From Apostichopus californicus (lineage: Eukaryota; Echinodermata; Holothuroidea; Aspidochirotida; Stichopodidae): a stretch of 29,234 nt of DNA. The stretch covers positions 12,337 through 41,570 of the forward strand of contig JAIPMN010010878.1 in assembly GCA_020650975.1 (NCBI GenBank), read 5' to 3'. Positions 23,153 through 29,234 of this stretch are shown here, one piece after another; within the stretch, counting starts at the first letter, position 1; every line of letters starts with the position of its first letter. The notes under the pieces are model-generated. The model was not told where the DNA came from. It saw only the letters and a list, made by a program, of their open reading frames with translations, and did no database searches. The translations under genes and the position numbers were made by a program.

Positions 23153-23601
23153 GTTGTTTATCTGTACATGTTATATCTCTGTACAGTACATACTGCAAAT
23201 GTACATGTAAATGTGCATGGATATTCTGAGGAGTACGTAGTAGTGCATGACCAACAAACTGGGTTAACACTGATAGGAACTGCCTTTTCGCCTCTCAGAC
23301 TTGTATGTCTTTCTGTCATACGGTTATAACGTCCTGTACCTGGACTGTATTATAGAGTAGACTTACGGATGATTTAACAGGCTAAATTGGGAACGAATAT
23401 TCTGTGGGTCTGTCGGTCAAAAGCAGCCAAGATGAATCAACACAGCTGAAGGAGGGAGTACAGTAGAAAGGCATCTTTATGGTATAAACAAAGGTGCCAA
23501 TTTCACATCAACACTAGTGGACAACACTGGAAGGATATCAGTCTACATCAACAGGGCTCTACTGGTATATCAACAACTAAATGAATATCTTCCCTCCTCA
23601 G

Positions 23602-23691
23602 GCATTCCAGGCACTCATTTTCAAGACCAAAACTGTCAAACTTGAGGCCTCTAGATATTTGGTCTTCCTGAATGGGTCTCAACAGGATAGG
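23602..23691 (+). CDS. Weak candidate internal exon, strand uncertain
   Basis: On the plus strand an acceptor-like ATCTTCCCTCCTCAG precedes 30 open codons containing IFKTKTVKLEASRYLVFLNG and a donor AGG|GTAAAT. About 60 bp later comes a second strong acceptor (T/C tract 23715-23749 then GCAG). The same bases are also open in register on the minus strand for about 50 codons (including LRREDIHLVVDIPVEPC before a stop near 23553). I do not recognise either product. Either one strand is coding or this is a fragment of an old mobile-element coding region. Confidence 0.2.
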
Positions 23692-24677
23692 GTAAATCTT
23701 TTATTATATTTATAAACCTTTCTTCTTTTTTTTCTTTTTTTCTTTTTTTGCAGTGGGGTTATTGATTCAGTTGTGAAAAATATGGGCACCAAAAGCTATA
23801 CGAAAATATTATCTGATTCTCAAAATATGTGCTATAACAATATTGGGTACTGAAGGGGATTTTCACAATAATGCTTGCACGGAGCAGAGGTTGCTTGACT
23901 TGGTGCCCGTCAGTAAAAATGGATGTACTGTACTATACTGTTTCTTAAAACCTAATTGAAATATCTTCAGACGCATTATGGCCTCTGCGATGTGATATAA
24001 ATAAACTATTCGTCAGCACCGTATGTACAGCAGTAGCCAATAGGCAAGGTAAAATTGGCCTGATGCTTTACAGAGGCAGAACTGGTGGAGGGTTTCGTAG
24101 GCGATGAACTGCTATTTCTCTTGCATCCCCAGTTCATGCAACGTGGTGGCTGTTCTAGGCTACTTTTCAATGAGCTTCTCTGTTAGTCAACTTTCCCTAT
24201 ACATACTGTACGTTATATACAGTCTGTGACTTGTCGTTTCCATGCAACGTTGGACAAGGTCTCATGCTGTAATAATGTCTAATGTGGAGTCAAATTATGA
24301 CCTTCGGTTATGAGAACATAATTTCCAAGATAATAAAAGAAAGTTTCTCACAAAGTGGGCTACAACCAAAGCTCGGCTGTAATTAGAGGCAAAGCAAAGT
24401 GAAAGTGTTAAACAACACAGCAGTACCTCCTTTTACATAGTAGAACCTGGACCTGAGTTACCTTGCTCCCTGATCAAAACAACTGATTTTCTTACATGGG
24501 CAGCTCTATCTCCTATCTATTAAAATCATGCAACATGCACAACTAGGTGTGCTGTATGTGTGGCATCGCTGTGTATCAGAAACTCTTACCAGTATCATTA
24601 CAATACATGTACAGATCTATATACAGAGAAATAACTTCTTGTTGCCACAAATTTATTCACTGTTTTTTTGTTGCTAG

Positions 24678-24893
24678 GCAACACTCAGTGTGGGCAAAAC
24701 AAGAGAGAACATTCCAACAAATTGTTCAGGGGTCAGAGTAATACCAGTGAAGCTCTTCCATAAAGGGTCAAACCACTCTTCAGCAAATTATGATCACATT
24801 TCTGTGATAGTATGGTGTCAACACGCCTTCCTAAATGAGGAGTTACAATCAATGTGTTGTACACACTATCATATATGTAGCACTATTACTTAA
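24678..24893 (+). CDS. Weak candidate terminal exon, protein unrecognised
   Basis: A good acceptor (TTTTTTTGTTGCTAG|G) is followed by 71 open codons and TAA. The segment LFHKGSNHSS...DHISVIVWC faintly resembles the C-terminal strand of PP2C/PPM phosphatases (KGS.DN.SVI). The match is short and has an insertion and an Asn-to-His change. No upstream exon of the family was found, so chance is the leading alternative. Confidence 0.15.
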   Translation, partial: ATLSVGKTRENIPTNCSGVRVIPVKLFHKGSNHSSANYDHISVIVWCQHAFLNEELQSMCCTHYHICSTIT

Positions 24894-27085
24894 ATACACA
24901 CAGTTAATAGGTTTACTGGAGGGTGGAACCTATTACTTTGTACAGGTGTGTAATGTACTAGTGCTACAAATACACATTACACAATGCAACCACTTCTTGT
25001 TTTGTTAGTTGAACAAATAGTCAATGTGGTTGGGCTGAGTAATACCTCAGTATTGCACATCAATTGAGAGGATCTTTAGAGGAGACAGTAAACCAATCAC
25101 CATCTTTAGTTATGTATAAAAGACAGCTTTGTACTGAGCAATTCCCCTTCCCCACCCATCTCCCTCCCCCTCCCTCCCATCCCCTCATCTACCCCCCCCC
25201 CCCAAATAGCTGAATTGTACTTTCAGACAAATCTGATTCCATTTGGAAGATATCTTAGTTTAAAAGTTTTGTCTGGCAGCTGTCATATTGTAACTTAGCT
25301 GTGATGTCATAGTGCCACTAGATTCTAAAACCTTTGACTTTCATTTATTGTTTTTCTTTTCATATTTTCAAGGCAGAATATGAGCACAGTTGACAATGAA
25401 ACCAATCTCATGATCAGGTCATGTTAAGAAGTTCAACATTTTAGATTCAGCATTTGCAAAACCCATCTCCATTAATGAAAGAAAGAAAACAATGTTATCG
25501 ATCATGAAAAACATAACAAAAGTACTGAACAAAACATTGAAGCACATGTGGCTCAATGATGTCATTGATCAAGTCTTCAGCCTTGTGTGTGAAGAAAAGT
25601 GTGAAACCTTCCCTCAAAAAAGTTCTTTGCTGTTTTGGAAAGTTGTTCACACATTTACTCTATCAAATAGACCAATTACAATAGTTCTATAAGGCTTGTG
25701 TCTCATTTAAGCCCTTAAACCCCCCCCCCCTTTCTCTCACTCCCCCTCCCGATCCCATTCAATGTAACTTTTAATACTTGCTTAAGAACAATGTCAACCA
25801 CAAAAAGTTTTCAAGCATTACAATGGATATCTATACTATTTGTAAATCCAGAAAGTATTCCCCACAGGCAAATGAATATACTCAAGTGCAAGCTATCACT
25901 GTGCTGCACATACTGTAACAGTAAACTGTACAAGACCTACCAATGCCTTAATTGTCTTGAACACTAAAATAGTAGTAAGGCCTAACAGTGCAGTAATTTC
26001 AAACAGGTAAATGAAGCATTAATATTTTTAAAAAAATCACAAATTGCGTGCAATCAGGCGACCACAGCATTTCTATTTTTCCGCCGTCAATAATAGGAAT
26101 AATTATTTTCCTGCACTTTTAAGTTGCTCAAACCTACAAGGCTCCAGCATGTACAATAGCAACAATTGCAAAAATTGGTTATCCATGTGTGTGCTCGAGT
26201 TAGGACAGTTTGCAAATCAAGGTTAATTACAAGTACAGGCAGGGTTGCACTACTGTACACTGTAGTGATAATACGTAAACTGCCACATCAAAGTAACAAG
26301 CGCCAGCGATATTAGTAATGATCAAACTGGTAACTCACAGTGTACAGTAAGTTCAAAGACTAGTTTGTCCGGCTGCAATATTTTGGTTTTAGTTTTATTT
26401 CTTGGAAAAAATGAGGGACCGATGAAAAGTCAAAACTAAAACTGAATAAAAACGAACAGTCAAATGTATTGCTAATTTATTGCTTGCATCTAGTTTGACT
26501 GTAGTTAGGAAAATCAATTCCATTATTCAAATTGACTGATGCAATGAAGTCAATTAAAAGTTATATTTTAAATTAAATAATGAAGTAGCCAACATCCAGG
26601 CAAACACAATTCTTGATGAAATATTAAATCTATGTAGTGTGTACTGCACGATAATGTAGTATAATTTACCATCTTGTGAAAATTAAAAATTTGTTATTCA
26701 AAAAATAAAGTCCATAATCCACAATATACATATTGTATGTTGCATTTAATAAACATTTCAACAGATTGTCTAATTACTGTATGTACAGTAATATGTTTTC
26801 ATCATTATTGTTGCTATTTTATGCAGTTCAAGTATTGTAGTAAATGACTACATGGGCTAAAGTTCAATGACTGATAGAGAGCTCATATGGAATGCAACGA
26901 ATAATGGTACCTCATCGTAAAATGCTATGCAAACTTGGCAAAGTGGGCAAACTGCTACACAAGTGTAGAGGATGTGTAGTTAGTTTTTGCATACAGTAAC
27001 TATACTATTTCATTTGAGACAAAAATTTAGAGTCTTCAAAACAACTACTCTACACAAGATTTTAAAACTAAAGTATTCCCAGGAA
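24894..27085. other. No gene recognised
   Basis: AT-rich DNA with two poly-C runs, scattered TACTGTA words and no frame with a recognisable domain. A strong T-rich acceptor-like site near 25372 leads only to a 17-codon frame. Confidence 0.5.
25192..25203. repeat. Poly-C run in pyrimidine-rich stretch
   Basis: Twelve C residues end a 60-bp C/T-rich stretch (from about 25144). Comparable runs are at 57-68, 9779-9792, 16877-16890 and 25720-25730, with G runs at 12560-12571 and 19172-19182. Confidence 0.85.
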
Positions 27086-27220
27086 ATGGTAGAGTTGTAA
27101 GGAAAGATGGCAGTGGCAGTGGGCGCAGGTGCTAAAATGTTACCAGCTTTCATAGGCTAGTTCGAGTGGATTGGATATGTATGAAGTACAGTAGGAGACA
27201 GGGAGGAAAGGAATAAAGTT
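27086..27220 (+). mobile_element. Dispersed ~150-bp element, copy F (divergent)
   Basis: Recognisable landmarks in order are ATGGTAGAGTTGTAAGGAAAG, GTGGGCGCAGGTGCTAAAAT, GTTACCAG and GGAGACAGGGAGGAAAGGAA. The donor-like GGTAAG has decayed to GGGAGG in this copy. Confidence 0.55.
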
Positions 27221-27542
27221 AACAATTAAGATTTAAATTTGGCAAATCCACTTAACTGTAATCTATCCAATCACTACTATAAGGCATAAAAAAGGACAAA
27301 TCTAAATGGTAATAAATTTATTAGTTTTCATTTACCAAATTCAGAAGATTGTTGACTGATAAAATTTAACTTCTCATGAAAAATACAGTACATACTGTAT
27401 AAATGGCAGACTGAGAAGGCTACAGCCTAAGGCTGCACAGTTTCAGCTGAATTTTAAAACCAGTATAACCAAAAAACATCGAGAAACAGTGCTGCAAATG
27501 GCATTATAACACGGCATCAAATAATTGATGACACATTTCTGC

Positions 27543-27803
27543 AGTGCAAAGCTCAGTGGACAGAAACATTTAAAACCTGAGTATGGCAGACGTACGGTAA
27601 ATGAATTCGATTCCCCGCCGACAGCAATGTGTGTCGTCTGGCAAGGGTGTTGTTCAATAACAACTTCCCGACATGGACGTTAAATGGATGTGTGCCGAGA
27701 GATTGGCTTCGGTCAGCTTGCGAGTCTATAAGCCTTCATGGCTTCTTTCGCGAGTTCCTGCTTGCGGGAAGATCACATATACATACATACATACATACAT
27801 ACA
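27543..27803 (+). mobile_element. tRNA-derived SINE with (ACAT)n tail
   Basis: The 5' region carries an A-box-like AAGCTCAGTGGA (27549-27560) and, about 45 bp later, a B-box-like AATTCGATTCCCCGCC (B-box core 27604-27614, consensus GGTTCGATTCC), an arrangement typical of a tRNA-derived RNA polymerase III promoter. The body (about 27625-27770) is distinctly more GC-rich than its surroundings. It includes GCAAGGGTGTTGTTCAATAA and a short AAGCC/GGCTT hairpin, and it ends in an ACAT/CATA repeat tail (27775-27803). The 65-codon frame across it is a by-product. No clear target-site duplication was seen. The specific SINE family is not recognised. Confidence 0.65.
27775..27803. repeat. (ACAT)n microsatellite, SINE tail
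   Basis: About seven ACAT units directly follow the SINE body, as expected for a simple-repeat 3' tail. Confidence 0.85.
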
Positions 27804-28000
27804 ATTGCACTAATAAATTGGTTTAAAACTTTGGATCAGTAGACAACCACCTTCGAAAATATATAACTTTTCCAGACCTGTTGTCTTTCAAAATGCTCTA
27901 CTGTAGATATAAACTTCAGGAACTAAATAGTTACATCTCTAGGATAAACTTGAGAATAATGATATTGATCTACGGGTAAACGCATGTGTATTTTAGTTAC

Positions 28001-28050
28001 CGAAAACTTCAGCAATCCAATTGATAAGTTCCTGTTCTTTATTGAGTAAA
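28001..28050 (-). CDS. Weak candidate exon, calponin-homology-like helix
   Basis: In the minus sense, GTTTCCAG precedes 50 nt encoding LLNKEQELINWIAEVF and then G|GTAACT. The peptide resembles the first CH-domain helix of calponin/transgelin proteins (EQEL..WIE..TG). Intron phases would be 2 before and 1 after. The frame is only 26 codons between stops, and the expected following CH segment (DG..LC.L.N) was not found further left on the minus strand. It is therefore reported only as a candidate and is unrelated to the CH domain of the LRCH gene. Confidence 0.15.
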
Positions 28051-28105
28051 CTGGAAACATGCCAAAACACAGGCTACACTCCCAAATAGTTTGGCAGCTT
28101 GGAAC

Positions 28106-28332
28106 GGGCCTAGTCAGTGCAGAAGTATGCCTTAGTTAATCCAGGAGTAGGGCCTAGAACTTTAGTGCAGGGATAGGGCCTGGTTAGTGCAGGAGTAGGG
28201 CCTAGTAAGTGCAGGAATAGGGCCTAGTTAGTACAGGGATAAGGCCTAGTCAGTGCAGGAATAGGGCCTGGTTAGTGCAGGAGTAGAGCCTAGTTAGTGC
28301 AGGGATAGGGCCTAGTTAGTACAGGAGTAGGG
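28106..28332. repeat. 22-bp minisatellite, ten units
   Basis: The unit is GGGCCTAGTTAGTGCAGGAATA or close variants. There are nine 22-bp units and one 26-bp unit (third), followed by a partial eleventh. Variation is concentrated at a few positions (A/G in CCTRG, G/A in GTRCAGG, A/G in GGRRTA), with alternating GGAGTA and GGGATA endings. Confidence 0.9.
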
Positions 28333-29127
28333 TCAACGTAGTCTAACATTCTTAATGCATGTCGATGCTTAGGATTGTCCTAATTGTATTCAACTTTTAC
28401 TGAGTAAATTATTGACAAAAAACTAATTGTGTATTTAACAATTTCATTAATCTATTAAAACTCTGAATTTCTCTTGAAATCCCTCACTTTCTCTAATGTA
28501 TCAAGTAAAAGTAGTGTAGTATAAGGTTTATTTTTCTGTCAAATTAATGTCTCAATCATCATATATTGAGCATTTTCAATATCTGTCAAAAGAATGTATG
28601 TATGCCTAGGCTACACCTATACTTTACATATTTTGAGAACAAAATTGTGAAACTCTGGACAAACATCCATCGATCTATGTATTGAACACTTAATATGGCA
28701 TCATTGTAAACATGTTTTATGGTGCAATTTAATTTTGGAGTGCATCTGAGATTCACCTGGCTTTAAAGTCGTTTCAAATTCGTACTAGCCTACAGGGGGA
28801 ATAATTCTTCATTCCTTATATTGGAAACAAATATGCATATATTTCCATCATTGTTGGACTTTTTTAAAGAGCAATTCGAGACACCTAAAGTGAGGCTTAC
28901 AATCTGTAGCTAAATAGTAAAAACATGAAATATCCAATAGTGTATCACAATACAATTTACAAAATTGGTCCAAACATTGGCATCTATGTACATTATATAC
29001 TGCCTTGTACAAGTATAATGCTGGGAGTGCCTGTGAGCCTATGATTAAGGAGCTAACATTCATAATACATGTGCAATCCATTCAGAAACTGTGTTACTAG
29101 GCTAGCTGAGCTGTTGGGCCTAGAAAG
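28333..29127. other. No gene recognised
   Basis: AT-rich DNA between the minisatellite and the hAT-like end. The 77-codon minus-strand frame 28848-29081 is Cys-rich by chance and matches no family I know. Confidence 0.5.
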
Positions 29128-29234
29128 CAGTGTTGTAGTCGAGTACTTGTATCCGAGTACCAAGTACTTCCGAGTACTTTGGGGTCCGAGTACCAAGTAC
29201 CACTATCCGAGTCCGAGTATTTCAGGATCCGAGT
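29128..29234 (+). mobile_element. hAT-like transposon terminus, cut by window edge
   Basis: CAGTGTTGTAGTCGAGTAC starts the element. CAGTGTTG fits the CAG.G.TG terminal inverted repeat consensus of hAT-superfamily DNA transposons. It continues into repeated CCGAGTACCAAGTACTTCCG-like subterminal motifs, which are typical for short hAT-derived elements. The 8 bp before it (CTAGAAAG, 29120-29127) would be one copy of the expected 8-bp target duplication. The other end is outside the window. Confidence 0.5.

Noticed and set aside
28106..28332. CRISPR-like repeat array
   Set aside because: The units are contiguous with no unique spacers, and the DNA is eukaryotic. It is a minisatellite.

Overview
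This is AT-rich eukaryotic (metazoan) genomic DNA. Its coding content sits in short exons bounded by GT-AG introns, and most of the window is intron or intergenic sequence with dispersed repeats, a tRNA-derived SINE, minisatellites and long poly-C/poly-G runs. There is no bacterial-style gene packing, ribosome binding site or operon. The exon-intron style, the divergence of the one recognisable gene from its vertebrate relatives, and the repeats suggest a marine invertebrate. An echinoderm such as a sea cucumber is my best guess, but nothing here proves it.

The one firmly identified gene is on the minus strand. It is an LRCH-family gene (leucine-rich repeat and calponin-homology domain protein), seen here only as three consecutive internal exons at 11779-11635, 11005-10879 and 1673-1568. 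They are separated by a 629-bp and a 9,205-bp intron. Intron phases (1 | 2 | 0 | 1) join perfectly into 126 codons of uninterrupted 23-residue leucine-rich repeats. The 5' coding exon was not found upstream in this window. The rest of the LRR domain, the linker and the C-terminal CH domain must lie left of position 1.

At 13.77-14.06 kb there is a CpG-richer patch with a cluster of AP-1/CRE-like sites. It is followed by a plausible plus-strand first coding exon (ATG 13965, strong donor after 14055) of an unrecognised basic protein, diverging from the LRCH gene. Weaker exon candidates on the plus strand (about 23.60 kb and 24.68 kb) and the minus strand (28.0 kb, CH-like) are flagged but not proven.

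From about 14 kb to the right end the window is repeat-rich and apparently gene-poor. A previously unnamed (to me) dispersed element of about 150 bp occurs seven or eight times across the whole window (A 4.69, G 9.12, B 10.55, C 17.38, D-left 19.45, D-right 19.64, E 21.17, F 27.09 kb). It carries a consensus 5' splice-site sequence. One pair of copies forms a 66-bp inverted repeat with a single mismatch. A SINE with recognisable A and B boxes and an (ACAT)n tail ends at 27.80 kb. A 22-bp minisatellite with ten units lies at 28.1-28.3 kb, and a hAT-like terminal sequence runs off the right edge. The whole window is strikingly enriched in the 7-mer TACTGTA/TACAGTA, roughly ten times what base composition predicts by my count by eye.
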